A stretch of 7,316 nucleotides of DNA from an uncultured Burkholderiales bacterium (GCA_937897495.1 CALCBL010000598.1:1-7316), one strand, 5' to 3'; shown: positions 1 to 6,430, counted from the stretch's first letter. The notes: a model not told the origin generated them from the sequence alone. Numbers and translations are program-made.

Positions 1-22
1 CACCTTGTACGTTGTAAATCAT
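1..22 (-). CDS. 5' end of an unidentified gene, translationally coupled to metY (cut by window edge)
   Basis: On the minus strand an ATG at 22-20 overlaps the metY-like stop codon (TGA, 21-19) as ATGA. It opens a frame reading M-I-Y-N-V-Q-G before the window ends. A strong Shine-Dalgarno, GGAGGTG (complement of 27-33), lies 4 bp upstream of this ATG, inside the metY C-terminal codons. That combination is the usual sign of translational coupling in an operon. Seven residues are too few to name a family, so no function is proposed. It could still be a chance ATG. Confidence 0.5.
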
Positions 23-1347
23 GCGGCACCTCCACTTTGAAGGGCCGCTTTTTCGGCGGCCTTGAGCGCGCGTTTTAAATCGTCAATCAAATCATCGGGA
101 TCTTCTAAGCCAATGGACAAACGCACCGTACCGGGGCCAATGCCGGAAGCCTTGAGAGTTTCATCGTCAACCCTGAAGTGCGTGGTGCTAGCGGGATGAA
201 TGACCAAAGAACGGCAATCGCCCACATTGGCCAAGTGACTGAAAACTTGCAAAGCTTCGATGAAGGCCTTGCCTTGCTCGCGGGTGCCTTGGATGTCAAA
301 ACTGAACACAGAGCCAGCCCCGCGTGGCAATAATTTTTGGGCCAATGCGTGGCTGGGATGTGTCTCTAGCATGGGGTGGCCCACACGGCTCACCATGGGG
401 TGTGCCGCCAAGAAGTTCACCACCTTTTCGGTGTTGCTCACATGACGAGCCATGCGAAGTGGCAGTGTTTCGATGCCTTGCAAAATGAGCCACGCGGTGT
501 GCGGACTCATGCAAGCGCCAAAGTCGCGCAGACCCTCCCGGCGGGCACGCAATAAAAATGCCCCCACCGTACTTTCCTCGTTGAACACCATGTTGTGAAA
601 GCCTTCGTAGGCTTGCGTGAGCTCCGCAAATTTTCCTTGTGTGTGAGGACCTGACCAATCAAAGCTGCCGCCATCAACGACCAAGCCGCCAATCACGGTG
701 CCGTGGCCCGATAAAAATTTCGTGGCTGAGTGCACGATCAAGTCTGCGCCATGTTCAAAGGGCTTCATCAACCAGGGCGAGGTGAGGGTGGCATCGACCA
801 ACAAAGGCACGCCGGCGGCGTGCGCAATTTGACTGACCGCAGGCAGGTCCAGAACGTCCATGCCTGGGTTGCCCACAGTTTCACCAAAAAACAATTTGGT
901 GTTGGGTTTGACGGCCGCTTGCCATGCTTTCAAATCACCGGGTTTGACAAAAGTGGTTTCAATGCCGAACCGACTCAGGGTGTAGTGCAGTAAATTGTGC
1001 GAGCCGCCGTAAAGGGCGGAGGAGGCCACAATGTGTGAGCCCGCCCCCATGAGTGTGGTGACTGCCAAATGAAGGGCTGCTTGACCACTGGCAGTGGCGA
1101 TCGCACCAATACCACCCTCTAATGCAGAAATTCGTTGTTCGAGCACCGCGTTGGTGGGGTTGCTGATGCGGCTGTAAACATGGCCTGCGCGTTCGAGGTT
1201 GAAGAGCGAGGCTGCTTGGTCGCTTGATTCAAAAACAAAAGAGGTGGTGAGATGAATAGGGACGGCCCGAGCGCCGGTGCTGGGGTCGGGTGCGGCGCCC
1301 GCGTGCAACGCAAGGGTGTCAAATCCGGGGTCTGAGTAACCAGGCAT
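19..1347 (-). CDS. metY: O-acetylhomoserine sulfhydrylase (PLP-dependent, Cys/Met metabolism family)
   Basis: Predicted cytoplasmic enzyme that makes homocysteine from O-acetylhomoserine and sulfide (or cysteine from O-acetylserine), in the direct-sulfhydrylation route to methionine. The 442-residue product has the length and motif order of MetY-type enzymes in the Cys/Met PLP family. It shows the N-terminal FDTLALHAG block, YSRISNPT (58-65) that contacts PLP phosphate, ASGQAA (86-91), VDAT with Asp185 that pairs with the pyridine nitrogen, and SATKFLSGHG with the PLP lysine at 210. The late block VIHPASTTH (382-390) precedes VRLSIGLED (408-416). I chose the ATG at 1347 because GGAGAC (complement of 1353-1358) lies at good spacing. 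An in-frame ATG at 1374 would add nine residues with no such site. It is divergent from the CBS gene and coupled to the edge gene. O-succinylhomoserine sulfhydrylase (metZ) is less likely, because that family is shorter (about 400 aa). Confidence 0.9.
   Translation of the reverse strand: MPGYSDPGFDTLALHAGAAPDPSTGARAVPIHLTTSFVFESSDQAASLFNLERAGHVYSRISNPTNAVLEQRISALEGGIGAIATASGQAALHLAVTTLMGAGSHIVASSALYGGSHNLLHYTLSRFGIETTFVKPGDLKAWQAAVKPNTKLFFGETVGNPGMDVLDLPAVSQIAHAAGVPLLVDATLTSPWLMKPFEHGADLIVHSATKFLSGHGTVIGGLVVDGGSFDWSGPHTQGKFAELTQAYEGFHNMVFNEESTVGAFLLRARREGLRDFGACMSPHTAWLILQGIETLPLRMARHVSNTEKVVNFLAAHPMVSRVGHPMLETHPSHALAQKLLPRGAGSVFSFDIQGTREQGKAFIEALQVFSHLANVGDCRSLVIHPASTTHFRVDDETLKASGIGPGTVRLSIGLEDPDDLIDDLKRALKAAEKAALQSGGAA
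27..33 (-). promoter_or_regulatory. Ribosome binding site GGAGGTG for the edge gene
   Basis: The plus-strand bases cacctcc give GGAGGTG on the minus strand. This near-perfect anti-16S match ends 4 bp before the ATG at 22-20. It sits inside the last codons of the metY-like gene (Gly-Gly), so it most likely serves the overlapping downstream gene. It is the main reason for calling that gene at all. Confidence 0.5.
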
Positions 1348-1458
1348 AAAGTGTCTCCAACGAATGAGTAGCAAGTTTCAGGCAAGTGGCTAAGGGTAAG
1401 CTTTGACTGTTCTTTGCCAACATTGTGGGCTATATTTCATCTTCAAAAGGAGACAGCC
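1348..1458. promoter_or_regulatory. Divergent intergenic region, metY / CBS gene
   Basis: This 111-bp gap must hold the leaders, and probably the promoters, of both flanking genes. Both have clear ribosome sites: GGAGAC for metY (complement of 1353-1358) and AGGAG for the CBS gene (1448-1452). On the plus strand TTGACT (1403-1408) resembles a -35 box and TATATT (1431-1436) a -10 box. They are 22 bp apart, too far for a standard sigma-70 promoter, so they are only candidates. I found no convincing minus-strand promoter and no obvious SAM or SAH riboswitch fold, though the gap is short for one. Confidence 0.4.
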
Positions 1459-1929
1459 ATGAAAGTCAGTGACATCCTTCGCGTCAAGGGCCACAGCTTG
1501 ATCACCGTCACGCCAGACGAGACACTGGCAACGGCAGTTCAAATCATGTCCGAAAAAGACATTGGTTCCTTGGTGGTCATGGAGCACGGCGATCTGGTGG
1601 GCATGCTCACATTCCGTGAAGTGATGCAAGCCTTGGCGCAAAACGGCGGCACCATTGGCAATATCTCTGTTCGCAAAGCCATGGACGATGCCCCTATCAC
1701 TTGCACCAGTGAAACCGACATGGACGAGGTGCGGCGCATGATGCTCAACAACCATGCGCGCTACATGCCCGTCATGGACAAACGCATGTTGATGGGCGTC
1801 ATTAGCTTCTACGACGTCGCCAAAGCAGTGGTTGACAGTCAGAATTTTGAAAACAAAATGCTCAAAGCCTATATTCGCGATTGGCCCGAAGGTGCTGAGA
1901 AAGAAAAGAAAGAAGCCCCCACCCTCTGA
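1459..1929 (+). CDS. Stand-alone CBS-pair domain protein
   Basis: A 156-residue cytoplasmic protein made almost entirely of two CBS motifs in tandem (a Bateman module). The first spans roughly residues 8-60, with ITVTPDETLATAVQIM, the DIGSLVVME strand and LVGMLTFREVM. The second spans roughly 70-127, with the equivalent MDEVRRMMLNNHARYMPV and LMGVISFYDVAKAVV. The C-terminal tail is charged (EGAEKEKKEA). Such modules generally bind adenine nucleotides or S-adenosylmethionine and act as sensors, but the ligand cannot be read from this sequence. The start at 1459 has AGGAG six bases upstream. A longer frame from 1414 adds 15 residues without a ribosome site. The stop lies 14 bp before aroC, so the two are probably cotranscribed. 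Any regulatory link to aroC or metY is inference. Confidence 0.85.
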   Translation: MKVSDILRVKGHSLITVTPDETLATAVQIMSEKDIGSLVVMEHGDLVGMLTFREVMQALAQNGGTIGNISVRKAMDDAPITCTSETDMDEVRRMMLNNHARYMPVMDKRMLMGVISFYDVAKAVVDSQNFENKMLKAYIRDWPEGAEKEKKEAPTL

Positions 1930-2182
1930 GATAATGGAGGAATATGAGCGGCAATACCTTCGGCACCCTATTTTCGGTCACCAACTTTGGTGAATCCCAC
2001 GGCCCAGCCATTGGCTGCGTGATTGACGGTTGCCCACCCGGCATGCCCCTGACTGAGGCTGACATCCAGCCCGACCTAGATCGCCGCCGGCCGGGTACTT
2101 CCAAATTTGTCACGCAGCGCAACGAACCCGACACGGTTCAAATTTTGTCGGGTGTGTACCAGGGTCTTACAACCGGCACGCC

Positions 2183-2262
2183 CATTGCGCTGCTCATTCA
2201 AAACACCGACCAGCGCAGCAAACATTGCGCTGCTCATTCAAAACACCGACCAGCGCAGCAAA
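2183..2262 (+). repeat. Exact 40-bp tandem duplication inside aroC
   Basis: Bases 2183-2222 and 2223-2262 are identical, running from cattgcgctg to gcgcagcaaa. The flanking bases (2182 against 2222, and 2223 against 2263) break the match, so the period-40 tract is exactly two units. The first copy ends on a codon boundary (codon 93, Lys). The base after the second copy (2263) begins the Asp codon that normally follows. Forty is not a multiple of three, so the extra copy shifts the frame. The unit encodes [13 protein letters not shown], a conserved chorismate synthase segment, so one copy is ancestral and the other is an insertion. Confidence 0.97.
2186..2217. repeat. Quasi-palindrome in the 40-bp repeat unit
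   Basis: TGCGCTG (2186-2192) is the exact reverse complement of CAGCGCA (2211-2217). After one C-C mismatch the arms continue with TC (2194-2195) paired to GA (2208-2209), leaving a 12-base loop. The second copy repeats this at 2226-2232 and 2251-2257. The right arm of copy one can also pair with the left arm of copy two across an 8-base spacer. A hairpin here is a plausible trigger for replication slippage, but that mechanism is inference. Confidence 0.6.
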
Positions 2263-3072
2263 GATTACGGCGACATTGTTCAAACATTTCGCCCTGGCCA
2301 TGCCGACTTTACGTATTGGCGCAAATACGGCCTGCGTGATCCCCGAGGTGGCGGCCGTTCATCCGCACGTTTAACAGCGCCCATGGTGGCAGCAGGTGCT
2401 GTTGCCAAAAAATGGCTGGCAATCAAGCACGGCACCACATTCAAGGGCTGCATGACGCAAATAGGCGAAGTGCCCATTGGTTTTGAAAGTTGGGAACACG
2501 TTCACCACAATCCTTTTTTCGCACCGATAGCCGACGTGACTGCCCTTGAAGACTACATGAATGTTTTGCGCAAGTCAGGCGATTCATGTGGCGCTCGTTT
2601 GCGTGTTGTGGCACAGGGCATGCCCATCGGTTTGGGCCAACCTTTGTTTGACAAACTCGACGCCGACATCGCCTACGCCATGATGGGGATCAACGCTGTC
2701 AAGGGCGTTGAAATTGGTGCTGGCTTTGCGTGCGTGACTCAAAAAGGCAGTGAGCATGGCGACCCCATCACGCGCAACGGCTTCATTGGCAACAATGCGG
2801 GCGGTGTTTTGGGGGGTATCAGCACGGGTCAAGACCTTGAGGTGTCTATTGCCGTCAAGCCCACCAGCTCTATTCTGATTCCGCGTCCGTCCATTGACAT
2901 GCAAGGCAACGCCGTTGAGGTGCTCACCAAGGGCCGACATGACCCCTGCGTGGGAATTCGCGCAGCGCCAATTGCCGAAGCCATGTTGGCTTTGGTGGTC
3001 ATTGAACATGTGTTGCAACACAGAGCCCAGTGCGGCGACGTTGTTCAGCCTGCCAATTCTTAAGGGGCTGAG

Positions 3073-4275
3073 ATGCCCAGCACCTCAGCGGTCCAACGCC
3101 GCCAATTGATTCCGTTTGCGGCTGTTTCGGCCAGCTACTTTGCGCACATCGGATTTTTCAATCCCTATTTGCCACTCTGGTTGAAAGAATTGGGATTTGG
3201 TTTGGTGGCCATCAGCATTCTGACCTCTGTGCAGGCTGCTACTCGTTTGTTTGCCCCCTATGCTTGGGGTTGGCTCAGCGACCACACTGGAGAGCGTGTC
3301 AGTTTGCTTCGCTACGGCGCCACGGCTGCCATGCTGTGCGCTTGTATTTTGTTTTTTGAATTAGGCCCTATCGGTTTAGGCTTGGTGCTGTTGGTCATGT
3401 TCACCCACACCAGTGCCATGATGCCCATGAGCGAGGCAGCCATGGCTCATTTGGTCAGTCAGGGCGGTGCTTTTGATGCCAAACGTTATGGCCGTGTGCG
3501 TTTGTTTGGCTCGATCGGATTTTTGTTCACGGTGTTTTTGGCAGGTGCCTGGTTTGAATATTTCGGCATGCACCATTTTCCTGGTTGGACCGTCCTGAGT
3601 TTGGCGGCTGTCGCGGCCAGTGTTTGGATGCTGCCTAACTTGAAAGAGGCTGTGCCTTTGAACGATACCAAGGTGGCTGTCTGGCCAGTGCTGCGCCAAA
3701 AGCCAGTGATGTGGTTCTTCATTGCGGCGTTTTTTCATGTGTTGTCGCACATGGGTGTGTATGTTTTTTTCTCCTTGTATTTAGACTCTTTGGGTTACAG
3801 CAAAGTTTGGATTGGCATGCTGTGGGCAGTGTCAGTGATTGTTGAAATTGGCTGGTTTTTCACTCAAGCCAAATGGATGCCTAAGCTGCCCTTGACGGCT
3901 TGGTTGGTGGTTTGTTCTGTGGCCATGGCCTTGCGCATGGGCATGACAGCGCAGTGGGCCGATGTGCTGTGGGTGTTGCTGCTTGCGCAAGCCATTCATG
4001 CGATCACATTTGCAGCACACCATACCGCTTGCATTGCCCTTTTGTCGCATCATTTTCCAGGTCGCTTGAGAGGTCGGGGTCAAGCGCTTTACACCGTCGT
4101 GGCTTATGGCTTTCCTGGCGTGCTAGGTGGCTTGGCGGGTGGCTTGTTAAGTGAACGATTTGGTTTGCAAAGTGTCTATTGGCTTTCCTTGATTGCAGCA
4201 CTGATTGCCACTGCCGCAGCCTATCGCGTTTGGCGTTTGCAGCACCCAGCAGGTACTGAGCACCTGTCACATTGA
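3073..4275 (+). CDS. MFS transporter, 3-phenylpropionic acid transporter (HcaT-like) type
   Basis: A 400-residue inner-membrane protein with about twelve hydrophobic segments, starting near residues 13, 44, 79, 100, 143, 170, 211, 244, 272, 297, 336 and 366. The opening GFFNPYLPLWLKELGF (27-42) and the loop WGWLSDHTGERVSLLR (65-80) match the MFS_1-like / PPP family pattern, including the MFS loop 2-3 signature. AKRYGRVRLFGSIGF (136-150), HAITFAAHHTACIALL (309-324) and GRLRGRGQALY (330-340) are also typical of this family. Named members have been linked to phenylpropionate uptake, but many genes so annotated have untested substrates. The start at 3073 follows aroC by 9 bp, with AAGGGG (3062-3067) overlapping the aroC stop. 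That fits cotranscription and possible coupling to aroC. The substrate is unknown. Confidence 0.85.
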   Translation: MPSTSAVQRRQLIPFAAVSASYFAHIGFFNPYLPLWLKELGFGLVAISILTSVQAATRLFAPYAWGWLSDHTGERVSLLRYGATAAMLCACILFFELGPIGLGLVLLVMFTHTSAMMPMSEAAMAHLVSQGGAFDAKRYGRVRLFGSIGFLFTVFLAGAWFEYFGMHHFPGWTVLSLAAVAASVWMLPNLKEAVPLNDTKVAVWPVLRQKPVMWFFIAAFFHVLSHMGVYVFFSLYLDSLGYSKVWIGMLWAVSVIVEIGWFFTQAKWMPKLPLTAWLVVCSVAMALRMGMTAQWADVLWVLLLAQAIHAITFAAHHTACIALLSHHFPGRLRGRGQALYTVVAYGFPGVLGGLAGGLLSERFGLQSVYWLSLIAALIATAAAYRVWRLQHPAGTEHLSH

Positions 4276-4309
4276 AAACCTTCCTGGAAAAGCCGACCTA
4301 AAGTTTGTT

Positions 4310-5194
4310 ATGGCCCTGATTCAAGAACCCATTCACATAGCGCCCGAAGTCTTGCGATGCTTGTCCCCTCAAGTTGCGACTTCTTTGTTGACAGGTCGTC
4401 AACTTCAGTTGCCGGGTCCAATGGTTTGGCATGAGTGGGGTTATGAATCATTAGACAAAGGCGCTTCAACGCTGGTATTGCTTCATGGGGGTAGTGGCAG
4501 TTGGACACATTGGATTCACAGTGTGGCGCCGCTTGTGGCAGATGGCTTTCATGTTCTGGCTGTTGATCTGCCTGGCTTTGGCGATTCGGCTTTGCCTGAT
4601 CAGGGTAGCGATGTAGATGCGTTGATAGAGCCTTTGCATGCGGCTTGGCAAATGCTGCGTGCTTCTGAAAAAGTCAGTTTCATTGGCTTTTCCTTTGGCG
4701 GTATGGCTGCAGCACTGTGGTTGGCTGCCTACCCCCAAGATGCGACAAACTTGATCTTGGTGGGATCGCCTGGCTTAGGGATTAAATCGCCCCACAGAGT
4801 GCCCTTAAAGGGCTGGCGGCACTTGCCGACAGAAGACATGCAAACTGAAGCTCACAGGCACAACTTGTTGGGCTTGATGCTGCACGACGAGAGCAAGCTT
4901 GATGAATTGGCGATGGCTGTGCATCGCTTGAATGTGGCGCGCGACCGAATGCCGCGCAGGCGTTTATCCGGCACCCCCATCGTGGCCAATGCCCTGCCGT
5001 GCATTGCGTGTCCTGTGCATGTCATTTATGGCGAGTGGGATGCGCTTTACCACGGGTGCATGTCTGAAGTGGAAAAGCTCTTCAAAAACGTCACACCCCA
5101 CTTGGCCTCGTGGCAGTTAGTTTCTGGCTCTGGGCATTGGGTGCAGTTTGAAGCACCAGAGGCTTTTCAGCTTGCTTTGAAAAAGACTTTTTAG
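4310..5194 (+). CDS. Alpha/beta-fold hydrolase
   Basis: A 294-residue, apparently cytoplasmic hydrolase with a complete catalytic triad. It has the oxyanion-hole motif HGGSG (59-63), the DLPGFGDS loop (86-93), the nucleophile elbow GFSFGG with Ser128, an acid at Asp244 in YGEWD, and the base His276 in GSGHW. The layout resembles meta-cleavage-product hydrolases and generic esterases; sequence alone does not fix the substrate. I place the start at the ATG at 4310, 34 bp after the MFS stop. The frame stays open upstream to 4205, inside the MFS gene, and no strong ribosome site precedes 4310 (only GGAAAAG about 18 bp away), so the start is uncertain. It is probably the last gene of the CBS-aroC-MFS run. 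Its stop lies 10 bp from the stop of the convergent dehydroquinase gene. A link to the aromatic-acid-type transporter is possible but unproven. Confidence 0.85.
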   Translation: MALIQEPIHIAPEVLRCLSPQVATSLLTGRQLQLPGPMVWHEWGYESLDKGASTLVLLHGGSGSWTHWIHSVAPLVADGFHVLAVDLPGFGDSALPDQGSDVDALIEPLHAAWQMLRASEKVSFIGFSFGGMAAALWLAAYPQDATNLILVGSPGLGIKSPHRVPLKGWRHLPTEDMQTEAHRHNLLGLMLHDESKLDELAMAVHRLNVARDRMPRRRLSGTPIVANALPCIACPVHVIYGEWDALYHGCMSEVEKLFKNVTPHLASWQLVSGSGHWVQFEAPEAFQLALKKTF

Positions 5195-5204
5195 GGGGCT
5201 GAGC

Positions 5205-5648
5205 TCAAGCCTTGGCTTGGGCTGCAGACACTGCGGCCCTTAGGCCCAATAAATAACTGTCGACACCAAAGCCTGCAATTTGGCCTTTGGCAATTTCTGC
5301 AATGACCGAATGGTGCCGGAATGCTTCGCGCGCATGGATGTTGGACATGTGCACTTCGATGATGGGGCACTTCAAAATAGCCAAGGCATCGCGAATGCCG
5401 TAGCTGTAATGTGTCCATGCGCCTGCGTTGATCATGACGGCGTCGACCCCATCGGTATGAGCTTGGTGAATTTTTTCAGCCATGGCGCCTTCAAAGTTGG
5501 TTTGAAAGCATTCCACGCTGGCCCCCAATTCTTGGCCGAGCTTTTTCACTTGCGCATCTATTTCGGCCAAGGTCACGGTGCCGTATTGGGCAGGGTCACG
5601 CTTGCCAAACATGTTCAAGTTGATACCGTTCAAACACAAAATCTTCAT
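5205..5648 (-). CDS. aroQ: Type II 3-dehydroquinate dehydratase (divergent AroQ-like)
   Basis: Type II dehydroquinases reversibly dehydrate 3-dehydroquinate to 3-dehydroshikimate as cytoplasmic dodecamers. The 147-residue product has the normal length and every catalytic residue. Asn10 and the lid residues Arg17 and Tyr22 lie in NGINLNMFGKRDPAQYG. Asn74 and His80 lie in INAGAWTH. His100, Arg107 and Arg111 lie in EVHMSNIHAREAFRHHS. Several usually fixed positions differ: NGIN for NGPN, QTNFEG for QSNHEG, GAWTHYSYGIRDA for GAYTHTSVALRDA. This suggests a distinct subfamily or a paralogue. The housekeeping aroQ in many proteobacteria sits before accB-accC, which is not the case here. The ATG at 5648 is preferred because AGAGG (complement of 5655-5659) lies six bases upstream. 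ATGs at 5654 and 5675 fit worse. The gene is convergent with the hydrolase and divergent from the FrnE-like gene. Confidence 0.88.
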   Translation of the reverse strand: MKILCLNGINLNMFGKRDPAQYGTVTLAEIDAQVKKLGQELGASVECFQTNFEGAMAEKIHQAHTDGVDAVMINAGAWTHYSYGIRDALAILKCPIIEVHMSNIHAREAFRHHSVIAEIAKGQIAGFGVDSYLLGLRAAVSAAQAKA

Positions 5649-5767
5649 GATCATCCTCTGAGGTGGGGCTGACAAAGATCCCTTGTGAAAACATGGAATC
5701 TGAGCCCTAAGCCCCGATTTTCCAATATTTGAGGCAATATCGCGCTTTTATTCCAAAAACTTTTGCC
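5649..5767. promoter_or_regulatory. Divergent intergenic region, aroQ-like / FrnE-like operon
   Basis: This 119-bp gap should contain promoters for both directions. The only firm signal is the AGAGG ribosome site for the aroQ-like gene (complement of 5655-5659). The half nearer the plus-strand gene is AT-rich (about 5718-5765), but I could not pair a good -35 box with a -10 box at 16-18 bp on either strand. No riboswitch or operator palindrome is evident. Confidence 0.35.
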
Positions 5768-6427
5768 ATGGCCGCTACATTGAAAATCGATTTCGTCTCT
5801 GACATTGCCTGTCCATGGTGTGCGGTGGGCTTGGGTGCGCTGGAGCAAGCCTTAGGCAGACTTAAGGGTGAAGTCACTGCAGACCTGCATTTTCAACCCT
5901 TTGAGTTGAACCCCAATATGGCGCCAGGGGGGCAGGATTTGGGTGAGCACCTGACCGCCAAGTACGGTTCAACCCCAGAGCAGCAAGCGCAGATTCGAGC
6001 CAATATTGCGGCCCGAGGCGAAGAAGTTGGCTTTCAATTCAATCCAGGCGGTAGAGGACGTGTTTACAACACCTTCAACGCACACCGTTTGCTGCATTGG
6101 GCTGGCGTCAAAGGGCCTGAAGGCAGTCAGCATGCGCTTAAGCGTGCTTTGCTTGAGGCCTATCAGGGCCGGGCTGAACGTGTTGAATCTGATGAAGTTT
6201 TGTTGGCAGTTGTAGCCTCAGTGGGTTTGGATGTTGCTGAGGCGCAAGGTATTTTGGCTTCTGACACCTACGCACAAGATGTACGTCAGATAGAGCAGCA
6301 TTACCAACAAGCAGGCATTCACTCTGTGCCTGCCGTCATCATCAATGACAAGCATCTGATTTCAGGAGGTCAACCTGCAGAAGTCTTTGAGCAAGCGCTC
6401 AGAAGAATTGCTGCGGGTGAAGTCTGA
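5768..6427 (+). CDS. DsbA-family oxidoreductase, FrnE-like (CPWC)
   Basis: A 219-residue thioredoxin-fold protein of the DsbA/FrnE group. It opens with KIDFVSDIACPWCAVG, placing the redox motif CPWC at 15-18. It has the conserved middle block NTFNAHRLLHWA (101-112) and the cis-proline strand GIHSVPAVII (183-192, Pro188). There is no signal peptide, so it should act in the cytoplasm. That fits FrnE-type proteins, some of which are linked to oxidative-stress tolerance, rather than periplasmic DsbA. The ATG at 5768 puts the first beta strand directly at the N-terminus. The frame extends upstream to a TTG at 5729, but neither start has a strong ribosome site. It is followed after 3 bp by a second CxxC protein and then an SDR, suggesting a redox operon. 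2-Hydroxychromene-2-carboxylate isomerase shares the fold but normally lacks the CxxC pair, so it is disfavoured. Confidence 0.88.
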   Translation: MAATLKIDFVSDIACPWCAVGLGALEQALGRLKGEVTADLHFQPFELNPNMAPGGQDLGEHLTAKYGSTPEQQAQIRANIAARGEEVGFQFNPGGRGRVYNTFNAHRLLHWAGVKGPEGSQHALKRALLEAYQGRAERVESDEVLLAVVASVGLDVAEAQGILASDTYAQDVRQIEQHYQQAGIHSVPAVIINDKHLISGGQPAEVFEQALRRIAAGEV

Positions 6428-6430
6428 GAC

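Larger units (their letters stand above)
1944..3063 (+). pseudogene. aroC: Chorismate synthase, frame broken by a 40-bp tandem duplication
   Basis: Chorismate synthase converts 5-enolpyruvylshikimate-3-phosphate to chorismate, the last shikimate step, using reduced FMN. The frame from the ATG at 1944 (GGAGG at 1936-1940) is correct for 93 codons. It carries GESHG (16-20) and [10 protein letters not shown] (44-53). It then enters the second copy of a 40-bp repeat out of phase, adds 38 unrelated residues and stops at 2337-2339. The rest of the enzyme continues in the +1 frame to TAA at 3061-3063. Deleting one repeat copy gives 359 residues, the normal family length. The restored protein has [10 protein letters not shown] (His106), GGGRSSAR (122-129) and RHDP (about 318-321), each a family signature region. 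No other damage is visible, so the lesion is recent, a rare variant, or an assembly error. As written the 131-residue product should be inactive. Early termination could also reduce expression of the MFS gene that starts 9 bp after the aroC stop. Confidence 0.9.

Noticed and set aside
296..658. Minus-strand 120-codon open frame within metY
   Set aside because: It is an off-frame shadow of the strongly supported PLP enzyme on the same strand, with no family resemblance.
1403..1436. Sigma-70 promoter TTGACT / TATATT for the CBS gene
   Set aside because: The boxes are individually good but 22 bp apart, outside the usual 16-18 bp, so I did not list it as a promoter.
1390..1755. Minus-strand 121-codon open frame antisense to the CBS gene
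   Set aside because: It lies opposite a well-supported CBS-pair gene, and its composition (His- and Asp-rich, no domain) is typical of a shadow.
2183..2262. CRISPR-like or minisatellite array
   Set aside because: There are only two units, with no spacer, and the unit encodes conserved AroC residues. It is a simple duplication of coding sequence.
2183..2340. Programmed ribosomal frameshifting to join the two aroC frames
   Set aside because: A +1 (or -2) shift would be required. No recognised slippery site or stimulator is obvious, and the product would still carry 13 extra residues in a conserved segment. A plain duplication explains the data better.
2584..3021. Minus-strand 145-codon open frame antisense to aroC
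   Set aside because: It is antisense to conserved AroC coding sequence and has no recognisable domain or start signals.
2107..3063. A separate 318-codon open frame that could be called its own gene
   Set aside because: It is the 3' part of aroC in the shifted frame. Its first codons overlap aroC out of phase, and it has no ribosome site or N-terminal family residues, so a stand-alone product would lack part of the FMN/substrate site.
3376..3750. Minus-strand 124-codon open frame antisense to the MFS gene
   Set aside because: It is a shadow of membrane-protein codons with no plausible protein features.
5179..5219. Possible bidirectional terminator between the hydrolase and aroQ-like genes
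   Set aside because: There are two inverted repeats: AAAAAG-A-CTTTTT (about 5181-5193) and CAAGCC-TT-GGCTTG (5206-5219). The loops are too small, the first stem is AT-only, and the GC stem has no adjacent T-run. Neither makes a convincing intrinsic terminator.
5280..5672. Plus-strand 130-codon open frame antisense to the aroQ-like gene
   Set aside because: The minus-strand dehydroquinase has all its catalytic residues. The plus-strand frame is its complement and matches no family I know.
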